Program-made: the position numbers and the translations under genes
Notes under the pieces: generated by a model
Told to the model about the DNA's origin: nothing
The model's input: only the letters and a program-made list of their open reading frames with translations
Database searches by the model: none
In this document: piece after piece, positions 16,043-26,587 of the stretch
How positions within the stretch are numbered: position 1 is the first letter of the stretch
Layout: every line of letters starts with the position of its first letter
Assembly (NCBI RefSeq): GCF_000711885.1
Contig: NZ_JONK01000037.1
Coordinates: 1-45,078 of the forward strand
DNA length: 45,078 nt
From: Chromobacterium haemolyticum DSM 19808
Lineage (GTDB): Bacteria > Pseudomonadota > Gammaproteobacteria > Burkholderiales > Chromobacteriaceae
Direction of reading: 5' to 3'

Positions 16043-18874
16043 ATGGACAGCATTCGCATTCGCGGCGCACGCACGCACAATCTGAAGAACATCAACCTGG
16101 ATTTGCCCCGCCACCAATTGATCGTGATTACCGGCCTGTCCGGCTCCGGCAAATCCTCGCTGGCCTTCGACACCCTGTACGCGGAAGGTCAGCGCCGCTA
16201 TGTGGAAAGCCTGTCCGCCTATGCGCGCCAGTTCCTGCAATTGATGGAAAAGCCGGACGTGGACCTGATTGAAGGCCTGTCCCCGGCGATCTCCATCGAG
16301 CAGAAGGCCACCAGCCACAATCCGCGCTCCACCGTCGGCACCGTCACCGAAATCCACGACTACCTGCGTCTGTTGTACGCGCGGGTGGGCGAGCCGCATT
16401 GCCCGGAGCACGGCGTGCCGTTGTCCTCGCAAACCGTCAGTCAGATGGTGGATCACGTGCTGGCGCTGCCGGAGGAAAGCCGGGTGATGATCCTGGCCCC
16501 GGTCATCGTTGGCCGCAAGGGGGAGAATCTTGACCTGTTCGAAGACCTGCGCGCCCAGGGCTTTGTGCGGGTGCGCGTGGACGGAGAAGTGTTTGAAATC
16601 GACGCCGTGCCCAAGCTGGACAAGAACAAGAAGCACACCATCGAGGTGGTGATAGACCGTCTGAAAGTGCGCGAGGACATGAAGCAGCGGCTGGCGGAAA
16701 GCTTCGAAACCGCGCTGCGCCATGCCGAAGGCCGCGCCATCGCCGTGGAAATGGATAAGGGCGAAGAGCACTGGTTCTCCGCCAAGTTCGCCTGCCCGGT
16801 GTGTTCCTACAGCCTGCCGGAACTGGAGCCGCGGCTGTTCTCCTTCAACAACCCGATGGGCGCCTGCCCCAAGTGCGACGGCCTGGGCGAAATCACTTTC
16901 TTCGATCCGCGCCGCGTGGTGGCGCATCCGGAATTGAGCCTGGCCGCCGGCGCGATCAAGGGTTGGGACAAGCGCAATCAGTTCTATTTTCAGATGCTGA
17001 TGTCGCTGGGCGAGCATTACGGCTTCTCCGTGGCCGAGCTCGCCTTTGAAGACCTGCCGGAAAAAGTGCGCAATGTGGTGTTGCATGGCTCTGGCCGAGA
17101 CAGCATCGAATTCAGCTATATGTCGGAGAAGGGCACTAAGTTCAGCCGCGCGCACCCCTTTGAAGGCATCATCCCCAACCTGGAGCGTCGCTACCGCGAA
17201 ACCGACTCCGCGGCCGTGCGCGAAGAACTGGCCAAGTATCAGAACAACCAGCCCTGCCCGCATTGCCAGGGCTCGCGGCTGCGCCTGGAGGCGCGCCACG
17301 TCTTTGTCGGTGAAAAAACCCTGTACGAGATCAACCAGATGCCCTTGAAGGAGACCGCGCTCTTCTTCGCCCAACTGGCGTTCAGCGGTCAGAAGCAGGC
17401 GGTGGCGGAAAAAATCGTCAAGGAAATCAGCGAGCGGGTGTCCTTCCTCAACAATGTGGGCCTGGATTATCTCAACCTGTCCCGCTCCGCGGACACCCTG
17501 TCCGGCGGCGAGGCGCAGCGCATCCGCCTGGCCAGCCAGATCGGCTCCGGTCTCACCGGCGTGATGTATGTGCTGGACGAGCCGTCCATCGGCCTGCACC
17601 AGCGGGACAACGACCGCCTGCTGGCCACCTTGATGCGGCTGCGGGATCTGGGCAACAGCGTAATCGTGGTCGAGCACGACGAAGACGCCATCCGCGCCGC
17701 GGACTATCTGGTGGATATGGGGCCGGGCGCGGGCGAGCACGGCGGCGAAGTGCTGGTGGCCGGCACCCCGGCCGAAGTGGCCGCCTGCGGCCATTCCATC
17801 ACCGGCGACTACCTGTCCGGCCGCCGCCGCATCGCGCTGGGCGGGGAGCGCCGCAAGGTGGACCCGGAGCGCATGCTGCGTCTGATCGGCGCCAGCGGCA
17901 ACAACCTCAAGAACGTCACCCTTGAACTGCCGCTGGGCATGCTGGTGTGCATTACCGGCGTGTCCGGCTCCGGCAAATCCACGCTGATCAACGACACCTT
18001 GTACAAGATTACCGCGCGGGAACTGAACGGCGCCAGCGAAGAGCCCGCGGCCTATCAGGACATCCAGGGCCTGAAGCAGCTGGACAAGGTGATCAATGTC
18101 GACCAAAGCCCGATCGGCCGCACCCCGCGCTCCAACCCGGCCACCTACACCGGCCTGTTCACCCCCATCCGCGAGCTGTTTGCCGGCGTGCCGCTGTCGC
18201 GCGAGCGCGGCTACGGCCCGGGCCGCTTCTCCTTCAACGTCAAGGGCGGCCGCTGCGAAGCCTGCCAGGGCGATGGCATGATCAAGGTGGAAATGCACTT
18301 TCTGCCGGATGTCTACGTGCCCTGCGACGTTTGCCACGGCAAGCGCTACAACCGCGAAACCCTGGAAGTGCAATACAAGGGCAAGAACATTCACGAGGTG
18401 CTGGAAATGACGGTGGAGCAGGCGCTGGATTTCTTCAGCGTGGTGCCCACCGTGGCGCGCAAGCTGCGCACCCTGATGGAAGTGGGCCTGGGCTACATCC
18501 GGCTGGGGCAGAGCGCCACCACCCTGTCCGGCGGCGAGGCCCAGCGCGTCAAGCTGGGGCTGGAGTTGTCCAAGCGCGACACCGGCCGCACCTTGTATAT
18601 CTTGGACGAACCCACCACCGGCCTGCATTTCCATGACATCGATCTGTTGCTGCAGGTGCTGCACCGCCTGCGCGAAAGCGGCAACACCGTGGTGGTGATC
18701 GAACACAATCTGGACGTGGTCAAAACCGCGGACTGGCTGATAGATTTGGGGCCGGAAGGCGGCGCCGGAGGCGGCCAGATCATCGCCACCGGCACGCCGG
18801 AACAAGTGGCGGCCAATCCGGTCAGCCATACCGGGCGCTATCTGCAGCCCTTGTTGCAGCGCGAGCAAGCCTGA
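16043..18874 (+). CDS. uvrA: Excinuclease ABC subunit A
   Basis: A 943-residue UvrA, the ATP-driven damage sensor of nucleotide excision repair that loads UvrB. Two ABC modules are visible: Walker A '[20 protein letters not shown]' near residue 31 and '[16 protein letters not shown]' near residue 640; ABC signatures 'LSGGEAQRI' and '[12 protein letters not shown]'; Walker B '[13 protein letters not shown]' and '[13 protein letters not shown]'. Zinc fingers are seen as 'CPVCSYS' with 'CPKCDGLG', and '[10 protein letters not shown]' with '[10 protein letters not shown]'. Length is normal for the family. A strong ribosome site is not evident before the ATG. It is divergent from yajR. Confidence 0.97.
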   Translation: MDSIRIRGARTHNLKNINLDLPRHQLIVITGLSGSGKSSLAFDTLYAEGQRRYVESLSAYARQFLQLMEKPDVDLIEGLSPAISIEQKATSHNPRSTVGTVTEIHDYLRLLYARVGEPHCPEHGVPLSSQTVSQMVDHVLALPEESRVMILAPVIVGRKGENLDLFEDLRAQGFVRVRVDGEVFEIDAVPKLDKNKKHTIEVVIDRLKVREDMKQRLAESFETALRHAEGRAIAVEMDKGEEHWFSAKFACPVCSYSLPELEPRLFSFNNPMGACPKCDGLGEITFFDPRRVVAHPELSLAAGAIKGWDKRNQFYFQMLMSLGEHYGFSVAELAFEDLPEKVRNVVLHGSGRDSIEFSYMSEKGTKFSRAHPFEGIIPNLERRYRETDSAAVREELAKYQNNQPCPHCQGSRLRLEARHVFVGEKTLYEINQMPLKETALFFAQLAFSGQKQAVAEKIVKEISERVSFLNNVGLDYLNLSRSADTLSGGEAQRIRLASQIGSGLTGVMYVLDEPSIGLHQRDNDRLLATLMRLRDLGNSVIVVEHDEDAIRAADYLVDMGPGAGEHGGEVLVAGTPAEVAACGHSITGDYLSGRRRIALGGERRKVDPERMLRLIGASGNNLKNVTLELPLGMLVCITGVSGSGKSTLINDTLYKITARELNGASEEPAAYQDIQGLKQLDKVINVDQSPIGRTPRSNPATYTGLFTPIRELFAGVPLSRERGYGPGRFSFNVKGGRCEACQGDGMIKVEMHFLPDVYVPCDVCHGKRYNRETLEVQYKGKNIHEVLEMTVEQALDFFSVVPTVARKLRTLMEVGLGYIRLGQSATTLSGGEAQRVKLGLELSKRDTGRTLYILDEPTTGLHFHDIDLLLQVLHRLRESGNTVVVIEHNLDVVKTADWLIDLGPEGGAGGGQIIATGTPEQVAANPVSHTGRYLQPLLQREQA

Positions 18875-19014
18875 TGGCAATCAAGTACAATGCGCGGATA
18901 GACAGCTTGCTGTTATAAAGAAATACCGGCGGCGGCAAGGGGAGAGCAGTGTCGCCGCCCCGTGGACGGCGCCTTGCCCAAGGGCCATCGCATCAAAAAC
19001 AATATGAGGAAGTC

Positions 19015-19461
19015 ATGCTGACTTTAGGCAAGATCGATCACATCCACATTCGTGTGACTGACGTGCCCAAGGCCCTGAAATGGTATCAGCGCGTGCTGGC
19101 CATGGCCCCGGACCCGCGCTACAAGCATATGCGCGAAGGCCCGCACGGAGCGGTAATGCTGGCCAACGCCAACGGGGCGGTGCGCCTGGCGATGAGCGAG
19201 GACAAGAGCGGGGCGGCCAACCATCAGGGCGATATCGCTTTTGTGGTGAGCGGCCAGGATTTTCTGGAGTGGATAGACCAGCTGGCCGGCGAACGCGTCA
19301 CTAATCGCGACGGCCAGACCATCGCTCGGGATTCCGTGCGCGACCATCGCTTTTTCTGCTCGTTGTCCTTCGTCGACCCCTTCGGCAACCCGTTCGAGAT
19401 CGTCAGCTACGATCACACCTGGCTGGTGGGCAAGCTCAAACTGAACGAACAGTTGGAGTGA
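19015..19461 (+). CDS. VOC-family (glyoxalase-fold) protein
   Basis: A 148-residue protein of the vicinal oxygen chelate superfamily: 'IDHIHIRVTDVPKALKWYQR' starts the first beta-alpha-beta module, and 'LSFVDPFGNPFEIVSYD' is the characteristic C-terminal strand with its metal-binding Glu. Members are dioxygenases, glyoxalases or antibiotic-binding proteins; the substrate cannot be deduced. I chose the ATG at 19015 because GAGGAAG lies directly upstream; an upstream in-frame start at 18949 would add a basic stretch unlike the family. Confidence 0.75.
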   Translation: MLTLGKIDHIHIRVTDVPKALKWYQRVLAMAPDPRYKHMREGPHGAVMLANANGAVRLAMSEDKSGAANHQGDIAFVVSGQDFLEWIDQLAGERVTNRDGQTIARDSVRDHRFFCSLSFVDPFGNPFEIVSYDHTWLVGKLKLNEQLE

Positions 19462-19480
19462 AAACCGCTGATCGCCATTA

Positions 19481-19510
19481 AAACCGCCGGCTTTGCGCCG
19501 GCGGTTTTTT
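19481..19510. terminator. Bidirectional terminator between convergent genes
   Basis: AAACCGCCGGC / GCCGGCGGTTT form an 11-bp stem with a 5-base loop and a T-run. It lies between the VOC gene and the convergent HD-GYP gene. Confidence 0.85.
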
Positions 19511-19516
19511 ATGCGC

Positions 19517-20863
19517 TCAAGACAAGGCGCCTTCCTGGCGCAGCACCTGTTCCAGCGCGGCGAAACAGGCCGGGTCGATGGCGCTGCCCACGTGCCGGCG
19601 CATGATGTCCAGCGTTTGCGGCGCCGGGGTAGCCGGGTGGTAGGGGCGTTCCGCGTTGATGGCGTCGAAGATGTCCGCGGCGGTGATGATGCGGGTTTCC
19701 AGCGCGATGGCGTCGCCGGACAGGCCGCGCGGGTAGCCGCCGCCGTCCGGGCGCTCGTGATGGGCGCCGGCCACCCAGGCCAGTTCGGCGAAGTGTTCGA
19801 TGCGGCCCAGAATGGCCTCGGTGTAGCCGGCGTGGCGTTTGACCGCCTCCCATTCGTCCGCCTCCAGCTTGCCGGGCTTGTCCAGTATGGTGTTGCTGAC
19901 GCCCAGTTTGCCCACGTCGTGCAAGAGCGCGCCGCGTTTCAGCCAGCGTCGCCGCGCCTGGCCCAGTTCCAGCTCCGCGGCGATCTGGTCGGCGTAATGG
20001 CCCACTCGCTGGCTGTGGCCGGCGGTAAAGGGGCTTTTGGAGTCCACCACCTGGCCGAAGCCTTCGGCGATTTCATCCAGATAATCCTCGTCCAGCGGCA
20101 CCGCGCATTGGGCCGGCTCCAGCCTCAGCACCGCCTGATCGATGTCGTCGGCCTCCAGTTGCCGCCAGAAATCCGGCCTGGCGCTGACCCGGCGAAAGGC
20201 GGCCACCAGTTCCGGGTCGAACCATCCGCCGGCGCGGCGCAGCGCTTGGTCCAGCGCGGCTTGGCGGCCATGGGTGATGTGGAACACGTCTATCACCTGA
20301 GCCAGCAGGGCGATGCGGGAGTTCAGCGGGATGGCGTCGCCGCGCAGGCCCAGCGGCCTGCCGGAGCCGTCCCAGTGTTCGTCCAGCGATTGGATGCCGC
20401 GCGCCACGTTTTCATTGAAGCGCAGTTGGCGGGCGATGTCGGCGCCGCGGTGGCAGCGGGTGTTGATCAACTCGTCCGCCATCGCTTTGCCGTGGCGCAG
20501 CACGTTGAGGATGGAGGCCGCGCGCCGCGCCCAGCCCGCGCTGTGGGTGCCGGTGTTCTTGAACACAAAACCCAGCATTTGCGGCAGGCTGGCGCCCACT
20601 TGCTTGAAGTCCTGTTTGAAGCTGCGGTCGTCGGTTTGGTACAACTCGCTGATGCGCGCCGCATTGCTGCTGCAGCCCAGGTCTTTGAGCAGGATGGCGT
20701 AGTACAAATCCCATAGCGGCTGCGGGGCTAGGCCTATGCTTTGGCCGATATGCATGCCAATCCAGCAACTGCGGATGCAATGGCCTTCCGGCTGGCCTTC
20801 GGTGATGTCCAGCGCATAGCTTAGCGAGCTGATCAGTTCGGACAGCTTCAGGGTGGCGGCCAT
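19517..20863 (-). CDS. HD-GYP domain protein, predicted cyclic-di-GMP phosphodiesterase
   Basis: A 448-residue protein. The C-terminal half is an HD-GYP domain: 'HSQRVGHYADQIAAEL', 'LLHDVGKLGVSNTILDKPGK', 'HHERPDGGGYPRGLSG' and 'IITAADIFDAI'. All metal-binding His/Asp motifs and the GYP triad are present, so it should hydrolyse cyclic-di-GMP. The N-terminal half (from 'LKLSELISSLSYALDITEG', with 'LLKDLGCSS') looks like a degenerate second HD domain. It is cytoplasmic, with no membrane helices. The ATG at 20863 was chosen over an upstream in-frame start (21037) because GGAG is well placed and the upstream stretch is a dispersed repeat. Confidence 0.85.
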   Translation of the reverse strand: MAATLKLSELISSLSYALDITEGQPEGHCIRSCWIGMHIGQSIGLAPQPLWDLYYAILLKDLGCSSNAARISELYQTDDRSFKQDFKQVGASLPQMLGFVFKNTGTHSAGWARRAASILNVLRHGKAMADELINTRCHRGADIARQLRFNENVARGIQSLDEHWDGSGRPLGLRGDAIPLNSRIALLAQVIDVFHITHGRQAALDQALRRAGGWFDPELVAAFRRVSARPDFWRQLEADDIDQAVLRLEPAQCAVPLDEDYLDEIAEGFGQVVDSKSPFTAGHSQRVGHYADQIAAELELGQARRRWLKRGALLHDVGKLGVSNTILDKPGKLEADEWEAVKRHAGYTEAILGRIEHFAELAWVAGAHHERPDGGGYPRGLSGDAIALETRIITAADIFDAINAERPYHPATPAPQTLDIMRRHVGSAIDPACFAALEQVLRQEGALS

Positions 20864-20900
20864 GAGCGCTCCATGGGGTTGAGGCGAGCGGGAGGGGTTA

Positions 20901-21005
20901 TGGCGGAGCCGCTCGCAGATAATCTGGAGCAAGGCGCGTTGACGCAGGCGGTTCATTGAGTATGGCAAGCCGGCGCAACGCAGCCTCTTTGTGAGCGGCG
21001 CTACC
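20901..21005 (-). repeat. MITE-like dispersed repeat, divergent copy
   Basis: This 105-bp stretch shares the core 'GAGCAAGGCGCGTTGACGCA' and 'GGCGCAACGCAG' with the repeats at 32332, 33238 and 40233. Its ends (GGAGCCGCTCGCA and TGTGAGCGGCGCTACC) are inverted but degenerate (about 12 of 16 pairs match). It is flanked by TTA on both sides (20898-20900 and 21006-21008). It occupies the space between the HAD phosphatase and HD-GYP genes. Confidence 0.5.
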
Positions 21006-21033
21006 TTATTTATCCTTGGCGAAGCCTGCTTTT

Positions 21034-21813
21034 TCAATCCCGCCGCGCGGGCGAGGGGGCGCGGCTCAGCCGCGCGATGGTGTCCACCAGCCGCGCTTCA
21101 ATGTCCTGATCCAGCGGCAGACGTTCGCTGGCCAGTTCCGCCAGCCGCGGGTGGGCGCCCACCTGCACCGAGTGACCGGCCTCCAGAAACATGCTGACGT
21201 CGTTGCTGTCGTTGCCGAAGCAGATCAGCTCATCGGCGTCGATGCCGCATTGGCGCAGCGCGGCCATCTTGCTGACGCCGGTGGCGGTGATGTCGAAGAT
21301 CTGTTCGTCGGAATGGTGGTGCAGTTCCACGCCGGCGTGAGCGTCCAGCTTCCGGCGCAGGCCGGGGACATCGGCGCAGGCGGTGATCAGCAGCTTGGCC
21401 GGCTGGCGGATGTCTTCCGCGCCGACATGGCTGGCCAGCTTGCCTGGGTCCACTTTGGCCAGGAAGGGATGGCCGGCGTCGCCGCTGTAATGGTAGTCCC
21501 AGCTGAGGTCCACCAGATAGGACGCGGCAAAGCGTTGCGCCAGTTGGGTGATGTCAGCGAATACCGGGTCCGGGATAGGGGTCAGCCGCCGCAGCTCGCC
21601 TTGCTGATGGCTCATTGCGCCGTTGGCGCCGATGATCAGCGCGTCGTGGAAGCGGGCATCCAGCAGCGGCAGGATGTCGCGGTAGGGGCGGGCGGAAGCG
21701 AAGCCTAGCTGGTGGCCGTGTTGGCGCAAGCCGTCCAGCGCGCCCTGGATGGCTGGGCTGATGGTTCTGCCGTTGAAGCAAATGGTGCCGTCGATATCGA
21801 AAATGAAGTGCAT
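21034..21813 (-). CDS. HAD-family hydrolase (Cof-type, class IIB)
   Basis: A 259-residue phosphatase-like protein. HAD motif I 'FIFDIDGTICFNG' is at the N-terminus, motif II is in 'LGFASARPYRD' (Ser near residue 40), the conserved Lys in 'VSKMAALRQCGI' is motif III, and motif IV is 'ICFGNDSNDVSMF'. The cap is of the IIB (Cof) type. Such enzymes dephosphorylate sugar phosphates or nucleotides such as pyridoxal phosphate or FMN; the substrate is not predictable here. It reads into the repeat upstream of the HD-GYP gene. Confidence 0.85.
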   Translation of the reverse strand: MHFIFDIDGTICFNGRTISPAIQGALDGLRQHGHQLGFASARPYRDILPLLDARFHDALIIGANGAMSHQQGELRRLTPIPDPVFADITQLAQRFAASYLVDLSWDYHYSGDAGHPFLAKVDPGKLASHVGAEDIRQPAKLLITACADVPGLRRKLDAHAGVELHHHSDEQIFDITATGVSKMAALRQCGIDADELICFGNDSNDVSMFLEAGHSVQVGAHPRLAELASERLPLDQDIEARLVDTIARLSRAPSPARRD

Positions 21814-21996
21814 GGGGTCTCGCTGCGGGAAGGTGGCGACGGCTGGTTTTTAGCGCCGTTTTATGATGTTTGTATTCTAACTGTCTTGCCCGTTCGGGTG
21901 AAGCCGCCGGGTTAAATCGAATGCCCTTGGACTTGTCAGCGAGAGGTGTCGCCCACATTTCCCGTGTATGACCGTTCAACCTGGAGAGTGCCGCGC

Positions 21997-22506
21997 ATGA
22001 GCCAAAGCGTTTGTCTGGAGCCGTTGACCTCCGCCGATTTCCCCGTCTTGGCCACGCTGGCCGGCGAGATCTGGCATCAGCATTTCATCAGCATGATCAG
22101 CCGCGAGCAGATCGAATACATGCTGGCCGGCCGTTATGTTCCGGAGAAGCTGTCCGCCTATCTGGACGCGCCGGACCGCTGGTTCGGCCTGCTGAAGCTG
22201 GATGGCCGGGCGGTGGGCTATTGCAGTTACGCGCTGACGGCGACGCCGGGGGAGATGAAGCTGGAGCAGCTGTATTTATTGGCGGAAATGCGCGGTCGCG
22301 GCCTGGGCGCTTATATGTTGGATGCGGTGGAACGGGCGGCGCGGCAGCGCGGTTGCCATACCCTGGTGCTGACGGTGAACAAACACAATGCCGGTTCGAT
22401 CGCGGTGTATCAGCGCCGCGGCTTCCTGGTGCGCGAGGAGGCGGTGTTTGATATCGGCAACGGCTTTGTGATGGACGATTATGTGATGGAGAAGCGGCTG
22501 GTTTGA
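21997..22506 (+). CDS. GNAT-family N-acetyltransferase
   Basis: A 169-residue protein with GNAT motif A 'EQLYLLAEMRGRGLGAYMLD' (acetyl-CoA pyrophosphate loop RGRGLG) and the C-terminal motif 'NKHNAGSIAVYQRRGFLV'. The layout resembles small-molecule or peptide N-acetyltransferases; the acceptor is unknown. The ATG at 21997 with GGAG upstream is preferred over the ATG at 21967 or the GTG at 21946. It is divergent from the HAD gene. Confidence 0.85.
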   Translation: MSQSVCLEPLTSADFPVLATLAGEIWHQHFISMISREQIEYMLAGRYVPEKLSAYLDAPDRWFGLLKLDGRAVGYCSYALTATPGEMKLEQLYLLAEMRGRGLGAYMLDAVERAARQRGCHTLVLTVNKHNAGSIAVYQRRGFLVREEAVFDIGNGFVMDDYVMEKRLV

Positions 22507-22530
22507 GGCGTGGGGAGCCGCGCCATGAAG

Positions 22531-22561
22531 AAAGCGCAAGGCGGGGAGCCTTGCGCTTTTT
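22531..22561. terminator. Bidirectional terminator between convergent genes
   Basis: A 12-bp stem AAAGCGCAAGGC / GCCTTGCGCTTT with a 5-base loop and a T-run separates the GNAT gene from the convergent selO. Confidence 0.9.
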
Positions 22562-22595
22562 GCTTGGTTGGCCGTGTGTGGCTTGTTGATGCGTG

Positions 22596-24071
22596 TCAGG
22601 TGCCGCAGAAGGTCCGATACCCCTGCGCCACTTCCGGCGCGGCCGGCAGCGTGTAGCGCTCCAGGCCGGCGCGTTCGGTGAAGGGCTGTCGCAATACGTC
22701 CAGCAGCGTCAGCGTCGGCCCCATATCGCCATGATCGCTGGCGGCGGCCAGCGCTTCTTCCACCAAGTGGTTGCGCGGGATATAGAGGGGGTTGGCCTGG
22801 CGCAGAGCGGCAGCGCGCTCGGCGGCGGCTTGCGGCTCGGCGTCCAGCCGTTGGCGCCAGCGGGCCAGCCACGGTTCGGCGGCGGCGGGGTCGTTGAAGA
22901 GCTGGGTCAGTGCCTGGTCGCGGCCCTCGGCGGCGTCGGCCAGCCGGCGCCAGGCCAGAGTGTGGTCGGCGTCCTGGCGCGCCAGCAGCGCCAGCCAGTC
23001 TTCGGCCAGCTCCTGGTCGATGTCCTGCGCCTGGCTCAGGCCCAGCTTGCGGCGCGCCTGTCGCAGCCAATGCGCCTGGTAGCGCTCGGCGAAGTCTTCG
23101 ATGACGGCGGTGGCCGTCGGCACCGCGTTCTTGGGTTCGTCCGGGTCCAGCAGCGGCAGCAGGGTTTCCGCCAGCCGGGCCAGGTTCCATTGGGCGATGG
23201 CCGGCTGGTTGCCGTAGGCGTAGCGGCCGCCGCTGTCTATGGAGCTGAACACGGTGGACGGGTGGTGGACGTCCATGAAGGCGCAGGGGCCGTAGTCTAT
23301 GGTTTCGCCGCTGGGCGCCATATTGTCGGTGTTCATCACGCCGTGGATGAAGCCGGCGTGCATCCAGCGGGCGATCAGCTCCGCCTGGCGTTCCGCCACC
23401 GCTTGCAGCAGCGCCAGATAGGGCTGCTCGGCGCCGGCCAGTTGGGGGTAGTGGCGCGCCAGGGTGTAGTCGGCCAGCCGGCGCAGCATGTCCCGTTCGC
23501 CGCGGAGGGCGAAGAACTGGAAGGTGCCGACGCGCAGGTGGCTGGCGGCGACGCGGGTCAGTACCGCGCCGGGCAGCGCCTGTTCGCGGTAGACGGTTTC
23601 GCCGGTGGCGGTGACGGCCAGCGCGCGGGTGCTGGGGATGGCGAGCGCGTGCATGGCTTCGCCTATGATCAGTTCGCGCAGCATCGGCCCCACCGCGGCT
23701 TTGCCATCGCCTCGGCGCGAGAACGGGGTGCGGCCGCTGCCTTTGAAGGCGATGTCGCGGCGCTGGCCGTTGCGGTCCATGACTTCGCCCAGCAGCAGCG
23801 CGCGGCCGTCGCCCAGCGAGGGGGATAGTCCGCCGAACTGGTGGCCGGCATAGGCTTGGGCCACCGGCCTGGCCCCGGCCGGCAGCGCGGCGCCGGAGAA
23901 GGCGGCGGCCAGCTTCGCGGTGTCGGCCTGGCTGCTGTCCAGGCCCAGTTCCTCCGCCAGCGCGGCGTTCCAGTACAGCAGAGCCGGCGCGGGCGGGGCG
24001 TCGGGCTTGACCGGCATGCAGGCGTCGGGCAGGTCGCGGGCGTAGCTGTGGTCGAAGTCGATGTGGATCAT
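22596..24071 (-). CDS. selO: SelO/YdiU family protein adenylyltransferase
   Basis: A 491-residue pseudokinase of the SelO family, which transfers AMP from ATP to Ser/Thr/Tyr of target proteins during redox stress. Conserved parts: 'AQAYAGHQFGGLSPSLGDGR', 'LLGEVMDRNGQRRDIAFKGS' with 'GRTPFSRRGDGKAAVGPMLR', 'GFIHGVMNTDNMAPSGETID' with 'YGPCAFMD' (metal-binding DN and D), and 'ANPLYIPRNHLVEEALAAA'. The C-terminus 'TFCGT' has Cys where some eukaryotic members have selenocysteine. Length is normal. Confidence 0.92.
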   Translation of the reverse strand: MIHIDFDHSYARDLPDACMPVKPDAPPAPALLYWNAALAEELGLDSSQADTAKLAAAFSGAALPAGARPVAQAYAGHQFGGLSPSLGDGRALLLGEVMDRNGQRRDIAFKGSGRTPFSRRGDGKAAVGPMLRELIIGEAMHALAIPSTRALAVTATGETVYREQALPGAVLTRVAASHLRVGTFQFFALRGERDMLRRLADYTLARHYPQLAGAEQPYLALLQAVAERQAELIARWMHAGFIHGVMNTDNMAPSGETIDYGPCAFMDVHHPSTVFSSIDSGGRYAYGNQPAIAQWNLARLAETLLPLLDPDEPKNAVPTATAVIEDFAERYQAHWLRQARRKLGLSQAQDIDQELAEDWLALLARQDADHTLAWRRLADAAEGRDQALTQLFNDPAAAEPWLARWRQRLDAEPQAAAERAAALRQANPLYIPRNHLVEEALAAASDHGDMGPTLTLLDVLRQPFTERAGLERYTLPAAPEVAQGYRTFCGT

Positions 24072-24100
24072 GGCGGGCTCGCTGGGCGGGGTATGGGGTT

Positions 24101-24236
24101 GAGAAGCTATTTACGATCTGCTACGTGTCGGCGATGCGGCGTTAAAAACAAGCTCACAATGCTCATGTACCCTTGTGCATGCCGCTTTTCCGCTTGTTTT
24201 CGCCTTGGCTCGCGAGATCGTATATTAGGTTCTGAG
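24101..24236. repeat. Dispersed intergenic repeat, second family, copy A
   Basis: About 136 bp with imperfect terminal inverted repeats (GAGAAGCTATTTACGATCT on the left; the right end read inward is CTCAGAACCTAATATACGATCT). It shares 'ACAAGCTCACAATGCTCATG' (one mismatch), 'CGCTTGTTTTCGCCTTG' and 'CTCGCGAGA' with the copy at 39899-40044. It lies between selO and the ygiQ-like gene. Confidence 0.6.
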
Positions 24237-24275
24237 ACGTCGGCGGCGGGGTAAAGTGCCCGGCCGCCGGTCGGC

Positions 24276-24298
24276 AAAAAGCCGCCCGTGGGCGGCTG
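24276..24298 (-). terminator. Intrinsic terminator of the YgiQ-type gene
   Basis: GCCGCCC-GT-GGGCGGC forms a 7-bp stem; read on the minus strand it is followed by five T's, just after the ygiQ stop codon. Confidence 0.75.
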
Positions 24299-24301
24299 GA
24301 T

Positions 24302-26587
24302 TCAACGGCTGCGGCCCTTGCCTGCGCCTGCCGGTTTGCTGCCCGGTTTCGTGGGCTTGCCGCGTCCGGCCGGCGTTTGGCCGGCGTGGGGCTTGGCCGC
24401 GGTTTTGGTCTGCGCGGGTTTGCCGCGCTGACCGTGTCCGGCGGGGGCCGCGGCGCGTTGGCCGGGCGCTTTGTTGCGCGACAGCGGCGCGCCCATGCGG
24501 TGGCGCACGGCGGCGGCCTTGTCGCCCGGCGGCGTTGGCGGAATCAGACAGTGCTTGCTGTGGCCGATCAAGTCCGCGCGGCCCATCTGGATCAGCGCGT
24601 CGTGGAGGATCTGCCAGTTGTCCGGATGGTGATAGCGCAAGAAGGCCTTATGCAGCTTGCGGCGGTAGCCGTCGCGCACCACATCCACTTTTTCCGAGCT
24701 GCGGCTCAAGCGCTTGAGCGGGTTGCGGCGGGTGTGCCACATGGTAGTGGCCATCGCCATCGGCGTGGGGGTGAAGGTTTGCACCTGGTCCAGGCGGAAG
24801 TTGTTCTTCTTCAGCCATAGCGCCAGGTTCATCATGTCTTCGTCGCTGGTGCCGGGGTGGGCGGCGATGAAGTAGGGGATCAGATATTGCTCCTTGCCGG
24901 CCTGACGGCTGAAGCGCTCGAACAGTTCCTTGAACTTGTCGTAAGCGCCCATGCCCGGTTTCATCATCATGGACAGCGGGCCGTCCTCGGTGTGCTCCGG
25001 GGCGATCTTCAGATAGCCGCCCACATGGTGCTGCACCAGTTCCTTGATGTATTCGGGTGAGCGCACGGCCAGGTCGTAGCGCAAGCCGGACTGGATGTTG
25101 ATCTTCTTCACCCCCGGCAGCGCGCGCGCCTTGCGGTAGAGCTGGATCAGGTGGCTGTGGTCGGTGTTCAGGTTTTCGCAGATGTCCGGGAACACGCAGG
25201 ACAGCTTCCTACAGGAGCGCTCGATCTTCGGGTCCTTGCAGGAGAGGCGGTACATATTGGCCGTGGGGCCGCCCAGGTCCGAGATGTGGCCGGTGAAGCC
25301 CGGGGTTTTGTCCCGGATTTCCTCGATTTCCTTGAGGATGGATTCCTCGGAACGGCTCTGGATGATGCGGCCTTCGTGCTCGGTGATGGAACAGAAGGTA
25401 CAGCCGCCGAAACAGCCGCGCATGATGTTGACCGAGTACTTGATCATTTCCCAGGCCGGAATGTTGGCGTCGCCGTAGCTGGGGTGCGGATTGCGGGCGT
25501 AGGGTAGGCCGTAGACGTGGTCCATTTCCTCGGTGGTGAGCGGAATGGGCGGCGGCGTCAGCCACACGTCGCGCTCGCCGTGCATCTGCACCAGAGCGCG
25601 GGCGTTGCCGGGGTTGGATTCCAGGTGCAGGGTGCGGCTGGCGTGGGCGTACAGCACCGGGTCGTGGGCCACGGCCTCGTAGGCCGGAATGCGGATCACG
25701 GTCTTGGCGCGTTCGGCGCGGCGCTTGGCCAGGCGCTCTTCGCGCGATTCGATGCGGATGACTTGCGGTTTGGACGGGTCCTGGTCCTTGGTGGCTTCGG
25801 CCGCCTGTTCCGGGATTTCCTGGTAAGGGTTGAGGTGGGCGTCCACCTTGCCCGGCAGATCCACCACGCTGGAATCCATCTCCTGCCATTCTTCGTCCGG
25901 ACGCCAGCCGTGCGGCACGATGAAGGCGGTGCCGCGCACGTCGCGGATCTCGCTGAGCTTTTCGCCCCTGGCGGCGCGATGCGCCACTTCCACCAACGCG
26001 CGCTCGGCGTTGCCGTACAGCAGCAGGTCGGCCTTGGAGTTGATCAGCACCGACGGGCGCACTTTCTCGCTCCAGTAGTCGTAGTGGGCGATGCGGCGCA
26101 GGCTGGCCTCAATGCTGCCCACCATCACGCCCACGCCGGGGTAGGCCTCGCGGCAGCGTTGAGCGTAGACGGTGACGGCGCGGTCCGGGCGCTTGTTGGC
26201 CGCGGCGTGCGGGGTGTAGGCGTCGTCCGAGCGCGGACGGCGGTCCGCGGTGTAGCGGTTGATCATCGAATCCATATTGCCGGCGGTGACGCCGAAGAAC
26301 AGATTGGGCTTGCCCAGCTCGCGGAAAGCGTCCGCGGAGTGCCAATCCGGCTGGGAAATGATGCCCACGCGGAAGCCTTGGTCTTCCAGCAGCCGGCCCA
26401 CCAGCGCCATGCCGAAGCTGGGGTGATCGATATAACCGTCGCCGGTGACCAGGATGATGTCGCAGGAATCCCAGCCCAGCTGGTCCATCTCGGCGCGGGT
26501 CATCGGCAGGAACGGGGCGGGGCCGAAGCGGCTGGCCCAGTACTTGCGGTAAGAGGTGATCGGTTTGGCGGCGTGTGCGGTCGTCAT
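24302..26587 (-). CDS. ygiQ: YgiQ family radical SAM protein
   Basis: A 761-residue protein of the YgiQ (UPF0313) radical SAM family. The N-terminal domain has '[20 protein letters not shown]', a B12-binding-like Rossmann start. The radical SAM cluster is '[18 protein letters not shown]' (Cys-x3-Cys-x2-Cys), and later parts include '[20 protein letters not shown]' and '[18 protein letters not shown]'. The reaction is not known. A low-complexity Lys/Ala/Pro/Gly tail of about 70 residues follows. The ATG at 26587 is preferred to an upstream TTG (26614), although neither has a strong ribosome site. Confidence 0.9.
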   Translation of the reverse strand: MTTAHAAKPITSYRKYWASRFGPAPFLPMTRAEMDQLGWDSCDIILVTGDGYIDHPSFGMALVGRLLEDQGFRVGIISQPDWHSADAFRELGKPNLFFGVTAGNMDSMINRYTADRRPRSDDAYTPHAAANKRPDRAVTVYAQRCREAYPGVGVMVGSIEASLRRIAHYDYWSEKVRPSVLINSKADLLLYGNAERALVEVAHRAARGEKLSEIRDVRGTAFIVPHGWRPDEEWQEMDSSVVDLPGKVDAHLNPYQEIPEQAAEATKDQDPSKPQVIRIESREERLAKRRAERAKTVIRIPAYEAVAHDPVLYAHASRTLHLESNPGNARALVQMHGERDVWLTPPPIPLTTEEMDHVYGLPYARNPHPSYGDANIPAWEMIKYSVNIMRGCFGGCTFCSITEHEGRIIQSRSEESILKEIEEIRDKTPGFTGHISDLGGPTANMYRLSCKDPKIERSCRKLSCVFPDICENLNTDHSHLIQLYRKARALPGVKKINIQSGLRYDLAVRSPEYIKELVQHHVGGYLKIAPEHTEDGPLSMMMKPGMGAYDKFKELFERFSRQAGKEQYLIPYFIAAHPGTSDEDMMNLALWLKKNNFRLDQVQTFTPTPMAMATTMWHTRRNPLKRLSRSSEKVDVVRDGYRRKLHKAFLRYHHPDNWQILHDALIQMGRADLIGHSKHCLIPPTPPGDKAAAVRHRMGAPLSRNKAPGQRAAAPAGHGQRGKPAQTKTAAKPHAGQTPAGRGKPTKPGSKPAGAGKGRSR

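Noticed and set aside
16031-18880. A 949-residue open frame antisense to uvrA
   Set aside because: Shadow of uvrA caused by high GC at third codon positions: low-complexity His/Gln/Ala/Gly sequence, no domain, no ribosome site. The same reasoning removes the long antisense frames over glnS, nadE, selO, ygiQ, the nucleotidase and the RND permease.
20864-21037. Longer start of the HD-GYP protein at 21037
   Set aside because: The extra 58 codons run through a MITE-like repeat and are basic and unlike the family; the ATG at 20863 has GGAG well placed.
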